Shown here piece after piece: positions 1 to 11,217 of a stretch of 64,000 nucleotides of DNA (position 1 is the stretch's first letter; each line of letters begins with the position of its first letter). The position numbers were made by a program, and so were the translations under genes. Under the pieces are notes generated by a model, which was not told the origin of the DNA, did not search any database, and saw nothing but the letters and a program-made list of their open reading frames with translations. Source of the DNA: Endocalyx cinctus (lineage: Eukaryota; Ascomycota; Sordariomycetes; Amphisphaeriales; Apiosporaceae); contig BCKC01000010.1 of NCBI GenBank assembly GCA_001600455.1, positions 1,308,144 to 1,372,143 of the forward strand, in the 5' to 3' direction.

Positions 1-95
1 GTTGTTTGAATAAACCGCTGCGTATCTTTCTTGATCCATGCCGGGGCAGGTGTTCTACGGCTGTCAGGGGTCAGGTGCCAGGTAGCTACCAGCTA

Positions 96-137
96 AAGAT
101 GCGTACGGCCTCACGGGCTACCGCCTCACGGGCCACC
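96..137 (+). repeat. Left terminal inverted repeat
   Basis: This 42-bp arm pairs with 1989-2030 with one mismatch (position 119). It contains two tandem GCCTCACGGGCYACC-type units and stays GC-rich although the interior is AT-rich. Confidence 0.85.
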
Positions 138-1988
138 AATATAATAAACGAACGTATTTTAATTAAAGTTATCTTAAGTACTAAAATAAGTATATTAATT
201 CTATTTTTTATTATTTTTTACTATAATATACTCTTCGGGCTTTATATTATTAAAATAATTATTATTAGGTACTTTAAGCTCGTCTTTAAGTATTTTAATA
301 TCGTTAGCCTTATCGTTATATATTACCTTATTTCGTAACCTTTATTTCGCTTTTCGTACGTTAATTATGCGAATAAATACTTAATTAGGTTAATATTTTA
401 TAATTTTCCGTACTTTTTTAGACTTTTTATTTATTTTTATTTTTAAATAGTTAATTTAAACCTTTAAGTTAACTATTTAAATAGCTTATTAATTTAAAAT
501 TTTATTAATTTTTTAGGTATATAATCGTTAATTTAGTAATTTAAAAGAAAAATTTATACGACCTAATTTTCGGCTATTTTCCTATAATAATTAATTACCC
601 GCGGGTATATTTATTATTAATTTAATTATTTTGGATATAATATTAAAAAATAATTTTCGGATAAATAGTTAAAATATTTAAAATTATATTTTAAGTATAC
701 TTATATTTTTTAATATTATATATTTTAAATTTAATAACTTTATACGATTACGTAGTTATATTTTAAAGGCCTTTTAAGCCCCCTTAATTATTTTCGGAAT
801 AAATATATTATTTTAGGTTAATCGGAAGGCCTTAAAAATTTCCTCTTTAGTTAGTTTAATATTAATAATTATATAAAATAATTTTCGGAGATAGTAACGA
901 AGTTAATTTTTTAATAGTTTAAATAGATTAATATTTAAGATTTAAATTATATAATTATAATATAATTTATAAAATATTAATTATATTTTATTTATAAAAT
1001 AATATTATAAAAATATTTTATTAATATATAATTTATAATTATTTAATATGAGAATTATTTATTAATTATGATAATAAGCTCGTATATGTGGTAAAAAATG
1101 GTTTTTTAGTTATTTTAACGCGATATTATTATTAGTTTATTCCTTAGGAATATATTTAAAGTGTTAGTTTTTTTAGAGATATGTATTTATATTTGGAAAT
1201 TATTAATTTTAAATTTTAATATTTTTATAGAGTATTAGCGGCGAAAGGGTTATTTTATTATAGTTTATATATTTTAGTAAGGTAATTTATTTATTTTTTT
1301 TAATTTTTTTTTTTAAAGTATAATAATTAGTAATTTTAACGATTACGATATAGTTATCTCTGATATTTTGGCTAATATTTATTTTATTAGTATTATATTA
1401 ATGTTTGGGTGGTATATTTGTTAGTTTTGGTATATTTAACCGGTTAAAAAAAATGTTAATATTTGCGGTGGTAATTTTGTTAATTTAATAATAATTAATG
1501 GAAATAGACCGGATTAACCAAATTTTTGGGTTTTGGGCTAAAAATTAAGTATATTATTATTTTTTAAAATCTCCGGAGTAATCGGAAATATAATATATAC
1601 GTTGGGTTATATATCGGAATTTTATAAGGACTGGAGCGAATTTTAACCTAGTTTAACTAATTGTTTAGTTAATTAGTTAATTTTTTAATAATAGTGATAA
1701 TATTTAAAAATTTTTATTTATTTTTTTTCGTATAGGTACGCCCTTAAAATAATGCGTGAAATATAATTATGTAAGGTTTTATTTAGTGGCGGTAATACGT
1801 ACGGAGCCTCCAAGTTTGACCTTTTTTATAGTTGTTACTGTACGTTTATTAATATTAGGAAGTATTATGGTGAAAAGTATTAAAAATAACGATTCGAATG
1901 ATATTAGAAAAAGTAATATTGAGTAAAAAATGAAGTAATAATTAAAAAAAAATAATAATTGAGATACGCGTTAGTAATCTATATACGC

Positions 1989-2030
1989 GGTGGCCCGTGA
2001 GGCGGTGGCCCGTGAGGCCGTACGCATCTT
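1989..2030 (-). repeat. Right terminal inverted repeat
   Basis: This arm is the reverse complement of 96-137 with one difference. It is followed by TA at 2031-2032, mirroring the TA at 94-95. Confidence 0.85.
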
Positions 2031-2032
2031 TA

Positions 2033-2831
2033 CTCTGGTGTAAATGTATTATTACAATGTGTATATATATGCGGTCTCCCTCCCATATATTCAGTATGAG
2101 AGAGTCAGGAGTCAATAGATCATTGAACCTTGTACTTACCTAGCTGGTATCATGCATGCTGTACCCTCATTTCGATATACCGCCTTCTTTCTCACAACGG
2201 CCTCAGAATCACGAATCCCAAATTAGTGATGTTTGAATAACTTTGGAAGGAAATGCCCTTCTCCGTAACATTCTCATAAGAGTTAAACCAGGTCAATACG
2301 AGGTGTAAGTTGTGCTTTCTTTTAGCACTTAGTCTAGAAGCGATCCGAGAAATCATATTAGTCCTCCTCCAGCTCTATCATCTCCAAATTGAAAGTGAAA
2401 TGATACGCTTCGAAATCCTGTTTCTCGACTTTGATATCTTTTCTGTGCTGCATATTTCGGGTGGGATTGATCCACAAAACCGAGTCAACCTTCTATGTAC
2501 GAACCATCCATAAAATTTAGTAAGTTACTCATGACATTTCCATTGAACTTTCGAGATAATGGCTTGGAGTAAAATTATAATAGTTCTGCGCCCAAGTCTG
2601 GACGGAACATTGGGATGACAAGCCAGCGCGGGCACGTGAATTCCCAAGAATGAGGACACTACCAATACTACTTAGGGTTAGAAGTAGAATTTCTATATTA
2701 GTTAAACCGTTAATAATACACTATTTTCAACGTCGTCCTTTTGTTTCCTTTTTATGTATTACTGAAGCTAGAGTAATAACATATATACCCATAATCTACC
2801 AATAGTTACTAATAGGCAACTAAAGTCAAGT
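2033..2831. other. Intergenic spacer, no gene seen
   Basis: This stretch lies between the transposon relic and the 3' end of the kinase-like gene. It holds only short ORFs without recognisable domains, and I see no RNA gene or repeat in it. Confidence 0.5.
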
Positions 2832-4424
2832 TCATTCATACGAAAATAGTTCATCTGCATTTTCATCATCGGCGTCAAAGATTAACGCCCTCAGCGATCT
2901 CTTTATATCCTCGTCCGTCTCTCCTTCATATCCTGCATAAAACTCGGCGGTTCTATTCTGAGCAGCGTCGGTGGTTATGTCGAACAGTTCCTGTAGCGAA
3001 GGGCGCTTGTATTGATTAAGGTTGACTGTTCAAAGCAAAACGTCAGTACTTCTCTGTCCTAAGTTGTACTGCGACAACATAAATTGGGGGAAAATATCGA
3101 ATAGGAAATGGCTATTTCACTTACTGCAGTTTTGAACCAAGTGATCTAATTCGGGGTCTAGGCGGTAAATTCTGTATGGTCTTTCTGGCACCTTTCCCTT
3201 ATCTTTTAACCCTGATCTGAGCCTATCTGTTACTCCTTCTGCTATACTTCTTACCAGGCCCTCGGAGTTTCGCATAATATCGGAGTTCTTGTCTGGCAGA
3301 GTTGTTCCCATTTCCTCTGCTAAGGCTTCGGCTAGGCCTGGTGGCACTTGTGGCTGTGTCTTTGGTGCCGCCGACGGTGGCAGCTCGTCTAGGACGTCTC
3401 TCATCATTCCTTCCACAGTTGCGTTTAGACGACTTTGTTTTTTCGGTGACGGGTTGACTGCCACTGGGCTTGTCCCCAATGAAATTGATTGAAAAGAGCC
3501 TGATACAAAAGAGTCTAAAAATGGATTTGCTGGCATTGGGTTCATTACTCCTGGGTTTGCTGGCGGTGGGTTTGCTGGCGGTGGATTTTGTACTGGTGGG
3601 AATCCATATGGGCGTCCATATGGGTTTGCTGCCAATGGGAATCCATATGGTCGTATATATGGGTTTGCTTCCTTTGGAGTTGGTACTGATGGGATTGGCA
3701 AAGATGGATTTGATGTTGTGTTATCCACCCGCCCTAATACTTCTGCCACTTCTTCTTCTACAATTTCTGATAGGCTTTTGCGTTTACTTGGTGATTTTGA
3801 GTTCTTCCCCGATGCGACTCCTCCTGAGAATCTTCTCTGAAATTCTTCTAATCGATTTCTCATTTCTTGCGATATTTCCGAGATACTAGGTTCTCCGCTT
3901 AATATAGGCAGTCCATCCTGCCCTATCCTCAGAATAAATCCGGCTGGAATGAGATCCCTAATAATCTTTAATAGATATTAGCATATGTTGATAGCTGGTA
4001 AGGATTGTTATTTAAATACTTACTTTTGAAATTGCCAGCATATTATTTGATACATTGTATATATTTTCAGTAGTTAGACCGAAGTCAATTAGCTTCAAGG
4101 TTGGCACTATGCTGTGCTCCAGAAGGGTTTCGTCTACGTCTCCTATCATGACTGTATGGATGGAATGAAATCATACATTAGCCAAGTCAAGCCAAAAAAA
4201 AAGCTATTCAGCTCATCGAATTGTATGAGAAATATTTCGGTTAATTAATAAGGGGAACGTACTATTTCCACCATGTAGATCGCCATGAACTATAGTACTC
4301 GGACTTTTCCCTTCTTGTATTGTCTCAAGTACCGGTTCCGAGTCCTCGGGTAGGTTAGGAGGATACGCCATTCCAACAGTAGCACGCACCACTGAATTTA
4401 TAACGAACAGTCAGTAACTTTTCT

Positions 4425-4463
<39 letters not shown>

Positions 4464-5902
4464 TGGTCGGCCTTGATAACATGCTTAAAGGCATGTGAAG
4501 AAATGAAAGTCGGCACGGGAATAGGGGGGTAAAAAAGGTTAAAAAGGTTGACATACGGCAAAGAAAAAATGACCACAAGATTCTATTGGAGAATCGATGG
4601 TTTCGCCTCCTAGATCTCAGTACCGCGTTGACCAATGGCCCATTTTGCAAGTACTCTATCACGAGGACGGGGCCGCCCAGACCCGCTAGTAAGCTCTTCT
4701 CTCCCCGTGGTGATATCGATTCTCGCAATGTCGATTTTGTACTTAAATCTTCATCGTTACGCGAGCCACCAGCATCTGAAAAGTTTATCGGAATCTCATC
4801 GATACGTGTTGGTTTAGTATCTTCTTCGTCGTCATCGTCATCTTCATCGTCATCGCCCAAGCCAGATCCTTTTCTAATCGTATCATCACTCCAAGCTATG
4901 AGTCTCGCGATATGGGCACTTCCGCTGAGTTTCTGATTGATAGTCAGTATCGAGGATAAGGGGAGTAAATGGGAGGGGCAGAGGAAAGCTCATACTCGAT
5001 AAAATTTAATCTCTGATCTTAGTTCCCCAGAAACACGATAGTTCCAGGCTCTTTTTATACACTTCATCTAATTAGTCTTTTTCTTCTTTAAGCTTGAACA
5101 TAGAGATCGCGGGATGTATTATGATAATCGCCGAGCAGGTACCGAGACTTACGAATCTCCTAACCACTTGCGGTTCATAGTCCTCTTCGTCGAACTCTTC
5201 ATCATCACGCTCCAGCTCTTCATCGTAATCAAAAAGTACACTTCCAGTACCTAATGCAGAAGCGGCTCCTCCACCTGCACCGGCTGGCCCGCTTCCGCCT
5301 GTACCGGCTGTCCCGCTTCCAGCTGTAAAACCTGGCGTAGTCCCAGATCCCCCACCATATACGGGCCCAACCGGGGCCCCAGGTACAAGCGGTAGACCGG
5401 CCTCGTCGTAGCCGAGGGTCGAGCCACCCACGTATAACAAAGCGAGGAAATTCGCCAACCCCTTGACCCTTCTCGCAATCGTCGAGTTGGCCTTCCGCAC
5501 CCGCCGCGTTATCCTGCCGGCCCGGGCCTTCGCGTTCTGGAACTGCCTCCGCACGACGCCCACCTTCGCCTGCTCCGCGCGCTTCTTGACGGCCTCTTCC
5601 GAGTTGGGCGGCGGGTCGTTGGAGGGCAGGAAGACCGGGACGGGCTCGTCGAGCGAGGGCGTGCGGAGCGAGGGTAAGGCGACGTCGCTCGAAGCGGACG
5701 GGCGCGGGGCCGTCTCGACGATGCGGAAGGTGGCCCCGTACGAGCCGCTGCCGAGGAACTTCTCGAACCTGTACCGTGGCTCGAGCCCTTGAAAGTGCTG
5801 CTTTAACTCCTCGTTGATTTGAGAGAACTGGTAGCTGCTGAGGCTAGTTTAACGTTAGCGCTTTCCTCGTACGTTCTTCATGTTACTGGGTTCTTACTCC
5901 AT
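2832..5902 (-). CDS. Protein-kinase-like protein with proline-rich tail (7 exons)
   Basis: Exons: 5902-5898, 5837-5153, 4932-4557, 4391-4263, 4151-4024, 3965-3125, 3025-2832. They join in frame to 785 aa. The start ATG gives a 5-nt first exon; I chose it because the next exon has an upstream in-frame stop, and the 60-nt intron has GTAAGA, GCTAAC and CAG signals. Kinase landmarks in order: a glycine loop (GSGSYGATF, ~aa 34-42), a hinge-like VLVIEYL, NRILWSFFLC spliced to LVRATVGMAYPP, catalytic HGDLHGGN (exon 4), and LKLIDFGLT with the DFG (exon 5). Between the glycine loop and the hinge is a ~180-aa basic, Gly-rich and acidic linker, and I find no VAIK-type lysine. After the domain comes a tail with two NPYxRPYGFP repeats and Pro-Ala-Asn repeats. 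The fold resembles fungal HGDLHGGN kinase-like proteins. Substrate and activity are unknown; the C-terminal acceptor at 3966 is AAAG, weaker than consensus. Confidence 0.75.
4428..4462. repeat. 35-nt poly(T) tract inside an intron
   Basis: An uninterrupted T run on the plus strand (A run in the sense of the host gene). It lies wholly inside the 165-nt third intron (4392-4556) of the kinase-like gene. Confidence 0.9.
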
Positions 5903-6148
5903 GCTGTCGTAAGAACTGGCCTATTTTTCAGACCTTTGGCAATTATGATGATCGGGAAATCAGTTCAGGTGGCGGAGACGGGGGAAAAAAAAAGAGAGAC
6001 TCATTCGATTACTAGTTTTCCGCATTACTTCGCGACATACTCGTGTAATTGTTTACCATGCTGGTTTTTGTTTCAGACATTATTCTTGTGCGCATTTGTT
6101 CAAGATGTAACAAAGAATTCATTATAGTTGATTATATCCACTTCCTGT

Positions 6149-6442
6149 TTAGAGTAGTGCTACCCGATTCCGGAAATCTAGATGATATAATGATAGACAA
6201 AGAATTATAATCGCCCAAAACGATATACCAATCATTCTACTTTTTCCCAAACTCCCATAATTATACACAGCCCAATGCTGAAAAGGGTTTACTGGATCAT
6301 CACCAATGAATAATGAAAGACGATAACTTTCCTTGACTATCCCCTTAAGTGCCAACTCAGCATCTCCAAGACATTACGCCAGTTTGGCTTCGATCAGCTG
6401 TGGCCGGCTGCCATATCGAGTAGGTAAAGAAGTGCTTAACAT
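6149..6442 (-). pseudogene. Possible broken small gene with one in-frame TAA
   Basis: An ATG at 6442 opens a 22-codon frame closed by TAA (6376-6374). The same frame then continues open to 6149 for about 74 further codons. The flanking peptides read like real protein, for example RPQLIEAKLA before the stop and GDDPVNPFQHWAVYNYGS after it. One C-to-T change (CAA to TAA) would explain the break. I do not recognise the family. It may be a chance ORF or one exon of an undetected gene. Confidence 0.25.
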
Positions 6443-8628
6443 AGCTAATTTACTTACTGGCGTGTATATTACGAATATGGTTTTATTTTTCGAATGGGCA
6501 TGTTAAAAATATCATCGTAATCGTATCGTCTTTCTTTTCTAGTGATATAAGTCTTATACGTACTGTTTATTATTTAGCAGAAGAAAATGAAGGGTGAAGT
6601 TGGTAAGTTGATAGGTTTTGGTGGTATCGGGCCCGTGCGCGAGCTATTTTGGCGATAACCTGCGGGATTACTAGGTATTCCTTCACATATCTTCAGCCCA
6701 ATCAAATAATATTTCAAGAGTCACAGAGCATATTCATGGATACTTTCTCGCATGTGAGATTTACCGTGTATCACGTCCTGAATAAGTATTTATATGTTAG
6801 TCACCCACTACTAAGCCTCTCCTAGACCTACCCTTCTCCCTCCTTTGGGGTTGCAACGGTTCTCAAACCACATCGACCTTCCCCCTTCTTCGAACACCCC
6901 AGAGGGTATTTTTTATGTCTTTAACTAACTCATAAAACTATGGTATATGGACCCATTAGATGGAATATTAAATGGCATATACCTAAGTACTTAGAATTTA
7001 TGCCTTTTACAATCAACATACGACCGTTTCTCCACTTCTTCGATTTCGATGCAGGTGAAATGATCCCTCCGTCAGGTCCTAGTCGCAATTTATTTATTCC
7101 AGAGCTCGGCATTGGCTCCAAACGACTTCATCTCTTGAATTAAGTACTGGACTCGCGTATCCGATTGATTATAGGCCTAGACTCGGAACCTATGTGCAAT
7201 TTCTATTCCGGAGCTGCTTTCCTCCGAGGTAGATCATCTCGGCTGAGTTGAAAGCCCCAGCTAAGAAAAAAAAGGCGATACAACTATCGATACGATTTGG
7301 TTCACCCTTCCCTCATTTCATAAATAAATAAAAGGTACTATATATTTGGCGAACCTTCCCTATATTGCGAAACAGTATTTTCAGTTCCTTAGTTCGAAAA
7401 CGTGACGCTGGGAAACGTGACGCCGAGAAACGTTTCGCAAACACAAGACGAACCCGCCCCGCAAGCTCGTTCTCACAGAGAGAGAGAGCTGATGTGTGAT
7501 GAATAACGGGTGCCACGTTCTTATGAACTATGTTTTTTTCTCTTAGGGCCTAACTGTTATCTCTGAAACGGGTTTGATAACCATCATGAGCATCATGTCA
7601 TACGCGAGTCGTGCCGCGTTCAGATCAAGATTCGTAATAGTCGCGGCTGACTGCAGTGACCCAGAAAGCCAGGATGCAAACTTGTGCCAACCCACGTTTT
7701 TTTACTGGATGAACACAGCATAATAGGATCTAGATGGTATCCACAGTTGTTATATCACAGAGTTATTAAGCGGGTTTTACATCGTATTTTGAATTTAGCC
7801 ATTCACGTCTCCAATTCTGACTGGCAAAATACCCTTCCCCCCTCGCTTCGTTCTCCTCTCAGACTTGGGCCAAGCTAAAGCCCCCCGCAAACTTCGAGAT
7901 GATTCAACCACGAACAGTCTTCGAAATCCCGTTTAGCGAAGATGGGGAAAGCGGCAAGGTGATATATAGCGATATTATTGCATCGTCCTCGACCTCTGGC
8001 CTGGCCCAAGCGAGAACTAATTGAGCTACGTGACGAATCAATATAGTACGGGGCTTCTCGAAAAATGATGACGCCATTGCAATTAAAAAGAGAGAAAGAG
8101 AGAGATAGAGAGAGTAAAAAGGGGGTATTATACAAGCCGAAAGCGCCTTCAGAAATCTCACCCAGAGCGAAAATCGCTTAGGTATAGAACTATTCCATCC
8201 GAGCCTGACATCCCACTTTTTATCGTGGCGCGATGTCTCGAAAAGAAACGTCACGTCACAGCGGTGCCACATCCAGGCTCTGTGGTGAACGGTTATGAAG
8301 CAAACTAGCTCGGTTCACCTGAGCACGAGGTGTATCACGGTCTTTTCGCCTTTCCCGTTCCCACTTCTTCCCTGACAACCAGAGCATAGGTCGTCAGGTT
8401 CGGGGAAATATATAATAATTAGGTTGGCGTATTATGCTTCATGCATGATTTAATTATAGGGGGGCATAAATTAATATATCGGCATATCGAGATTCCGAAG
8501 ATCTTAACCCGTTGTAAGTTATATGTCGAATCAAAGTCGAATTAAACATGATGAGGGTGTCGGGTCGTAAATAGTGTGCTGATCCTCTAATAGGACTGAC
8601 GCCGGCGAAGATCTCTATCAAGTCCAAG
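6443..8628. other. Intergenic spacer, no gene seen
   Basis: About 2.2 kb upstream of the glutaminase gene. ORFs on both strands are short, low-complexity or overlap each other, and none carries a motif I recognise. No tRNA or rRNA signature was seen. Confidence 0.5.
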
Positions 8629-11217
8629 ATGCGGGCTCCTACGTTGACGTCGATCTTCTCATGTTGGCTGAACGTAAAATTCTTTCTTGCTGTTTCGCCA
8701 TTCGTTCACGCCCAAAACCCTTACACGGACGAGACTGATCGTAATGGACATATCCTCCCCAACTACTCCCCCGTTAGGCCGCCCGCCATCCCTCTTGCCG
8801 TCAGAAGCCCGTACACTACTATCTGGAGCACCACAGGCGGTTCCTCGACGCTGAATAGCCGAAAGCCAATCTTCTGGCCGGGAGATTCTGTCGGATGGGA
8901 AGGTATCGTCGTAGTCGATGGCGAGGCTTACGAGTACATGGGCGATGCGATCCATCAATTTCCTCCGATCGACACGTTTAGTTCAGCCGTTCCTCGGGAC
9001 GTTAGCTTCGACTCGCAATACTCCAACTTCACCTTCTTAGCCGGACCGGTCACTCTGACCGCCAGTTTCTTTTCCCCGGTGATACCGAAAGACATCTGCC
9101 GCAGCTCGATTCCCTTGAGCTATCTGATCACCAGCGTCAGCTCCAACGACGGTCGGCCGCATCGCATACGCTTTTACTCCGATGTGGACTCTACCCATAT
9201 GGGGGTTGGGAGCAAAGATGATATCAATTGGGATCTGTACAGCGCGGGGTACCCGGTAAACGGGACCGGGAACTCGACCAACTCCCCGGACGCTCTATTC
9301 ACCTGGCTCTACGAACGAAAGGCGCCGGTGTACCTAGGGGAGGATAGAGAGTTTCCCGTCTGGGGCAATTTCTCCTACACGACGAGCCCTATGGGATCCT
9401 CCAACTTCTCCTTCCAGAACGGCCCCGCTACGGCGGTAAGGCTGAGCTTCGTGAACGATCTCGTGCTGAACGATATCGTCGTCGCTTCCGGATCGACCGG
9501 GTTCGACGACGAGGAGCCCGTCTTCGCTTTCGCGCACGATTTCGGCATAGTAGAAAATTCGACGGTACAATACACGATCGGCTCCATTCAGAATCCCATA
9601 GTGCAGTATCTCAACGATGCCGGAACGACTAATTTGGAACCGTGGTGGCTAAACTGCTACGGAGAGCTTCATCCCATGATTCATTTTCATTGGGACGATT
9701 TGTCGCATGCGCAAGAGCTCGGGGATCAATTCGAGGCGCAGTTGAAATATGACGTGAATTATTTCTTTGAAGGCAAAGAACCTGATGTGTTTAGTTACGG
9801 CGCGCCTTCTGACCCTACCATTCCTCTAAATGGCACCAACCTCTACGGGGAGTCTTACGTATTCGATCCAAGCTCCGGCGACGGATTTTTGGGTCCTGAT
9901 GGCTCGGGCGTCTCGGTACCCTTAGCCTGGGAGTCACAATCCTACTACGCTATACTAGCTTTGTCTGCTCGCCAGATCATGGGCGCATATGTCTTCGCAG
10001 TGCCTCCGAAAGATAGAACCCATTCGGTCAAGGCGGACGAAATCAACGACCCTTTAGTGTTTCAAAAGGAAATATCGAGCAACGGCAATGTCAATACTGT
10101 TGACGTGCTATATCCCGCGGCGCCGTTCTTCCTCTACGCCAATCCAGATATGCTACGATATGCTTTACAACCTCTATACGAATTTCAGGAGAGCGGATTT
10201 TACCCCAACACTTGGAGTATCCACGATCTTGGCGCTCATTTCCCCAACGCGACCGGACACGTAGAGGGCACAGACGAGCCTATGCCGGTGGAAGAAAGCG
10301 CGAATTTCATCCTGATGAGCTACGCATACTATAAATTTACGGGCGATACGGAATGGATGAAGATGCATTACGATCTTTTGGAGCGATTCACGCAATACCT
10401 GATCAGCTCTTCGCTGATACCGGAGACGCAGCTCAGCACGGACGACTTCGCCGGCCGTCTAGGGAACCAGACGGATCTGGCCATCAAGGGTATCGTGGGC
10501 TTGCACGCCATGGGGCTGATCGCGAACCTGACGGGTAACACGGAGGACGCGGCCGAATTCTACACGACGGCGCGGTCGTACTACCGGCAGTGGGAGGAGT
10601 TCGCGATCGACCCGGACGAGCTGCACACGACGCTCGCGTACACGTGGCGGTCGAGCTGGGGCCTGCTGTACAACGTCTACTTCGACAAGCTGCTGAACAT
10701 GGGCCTCGTGCGCCCGGCGGTGTACGCGATGCAGTCGGGCTGGTACGCGTCCGTGTCGGAGCTGTTCGGGGTCCCGCTCGACAGCCGGCACCACTACACC
10801 AAGTCGGACTGGGAGATCTGGACGGCGGCGACGTGCGAGGCCAGCACGCGGCGCATGATGGTCAACGCCGTCGCGTACTGGCTCAACCGGACCGACACCG
10901 ACGGCCCCTTCACGGACCTCTACGAGACCGTCGGCACGGGCTACTACCCGCGCGACCCGGACTCGATCACGTTCCGGGCCCGGCCCGTCGCGGGCGGCCA
11001 CTTCGCGCTGCTCGCGCTCGGCCGGACGGGCCAGACGGCGGGCGCGCAGGCCGGGAATACGACGGGTTCCTTGTTTCCGAGAAACGCGACGACGCCGCTG
11101 CCGATCGCGGATACGCCCATCCCGCCGTACGAATCGGCCGTCGCGGTCGCGGCCGCGATGCATGACTCGCCGCGGAGGGTGGTGAGGAGAGTGGGAGGGA
11201 GGATAGGCTATCGCTAG
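8629..11217 (+). CDS. gtaA: Secreted glutaminase A-like protein (GtaA family)
   Basis: A single-exon frame of 862 aa. GtaA-family proteins are extracellular fungal enzymes that hydrolyse glutamine to glutamate and ammonia. The N-terminus has a hydrophobic signal-like segment ending near VHAQ. PPAIPLAVRSPY (~aa 52-63) begins the conserved domain, followed by FWPGDSVGWEGIVVVDGEAYEYMG (in two blocks: pump-like GW..VDG and the MG), typical of the family's DUF5127 region. The middle and C-terminal parts correspond to DUF4965/DUF1793, with the family-like RPVAGGHFALLAL near aa 784-796. A ~65-aa tail follows, rich in Thr/Ala and ending in basic residues; most relatives I know of stop near GGHFALLAL. 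Base composition rises sharply to very GC-rich from about 10450. Several NxT/S sites fit secretion. The neighbouring MFS gene is on the same strand but 1.6 kb away. Confidence 0.85.
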   Translation: MRAPTLTSIFSCWLNVKFFLAVSPFVHAQNPYTDETDRNGHILPNYSPVRPPAIPLAVRSPYTTIWSTTGGSSTLNSRKPIFWPGDSVGWEGIVVVDGEAYEYMGDAIHQFPPIDTFSSAVPRDVSFDSQYSNFTFLAGPVTLTASFFSPVIPKDICRSSIPLSYLITSVSSNDGRPHRIRFYSDVDSTHMGVGSKDDINWDLYSAGYPVNGTGNSTNSPDALFTWLYERKAPVYLGEDREFPVWGNFSYTTSPMGSSNFSFQNGPATAVRLSFVNDLVLNDIVVASGSTGFDDEEPVFAFAHDFGIVENSTVQYTIGSIQNPIVQYLNDAGTTNLEPWWLNCYGELHPMIHFHWDDLSHAQELGDQFEAQLKYDVNYFFEGKEPDVFSYGAPSDPTIPLNGTNLYGESYVFDPSSGDGFLGPDGSGVSVPLAWESQSYYAILALSARQIMGAYVFAVPPKDRTHSVKADEINDPLVFQKEISSNGNVNTVDVLYPAAPFFLYANPDMLRYALQPLYEFQESGFYPNTWSIHDLGAHFPNATGHVEGTDEPMPVEESANFILMSYAYYKFTGDTEWMKMHYDLLERFTQYLISSSLIPETQLSTDDFAGRLGNQTDLAIKGIVGLHAMGLIANLTGNTEDAAEFYTTARSYYRQWEEFAIDPDELHTTLAYTWRSSWGLLYNVYFDKLLNMGLVRPAVYAMQSGWYASVSELFGVPLDSRHHYTKSDWEIWTAATCEASTRRMMVNAVAYWLNRTDTDGPFTDLYETVGTGYYPRDPDSITFRARPVAGGHFALLALGRTGQTAGAQAGNTTGSLFPRNATTPLPIADTPIPPYESAVAVAAAMHDSPRRVVRRVGGRIGYR

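Larger units (their letters stand above)
94..2032. mobile_element. RIP-degraded TIR DNA transposon relic (Fot1/Pot2-like size)
   Basis: Two 42-bp inverted repeats (96-137 and 1989-2030) bound a 1,935-bp block, each flanked by TA (94-95 and 2031-2032), the target duplication of Tc1/mariner/pogo elements. The repeat arms start AAGATGCGTACGGCCTCACG and differ at one base: T at 119 against C in the right arm, a CpA-to-TpA change. Each arm holds two tandem copies of a ~15-bp GCCTCACGGGCYACC unit. The interior is very AT-rich, full of stops on both strands, and has no transposase ORF. Length and TIR size match the fungal Fot1/Pot2 (pogo) group. Family assignment is by size and TA only, since no transposase motif survives. 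Confidence 0.8.

Noticed and set aside
10459..11163. 234-aa antisense frame inside the glutaminase
   Set aside because: Arg/Val-rich shadow of a very GC-rich coding region, with no motif.
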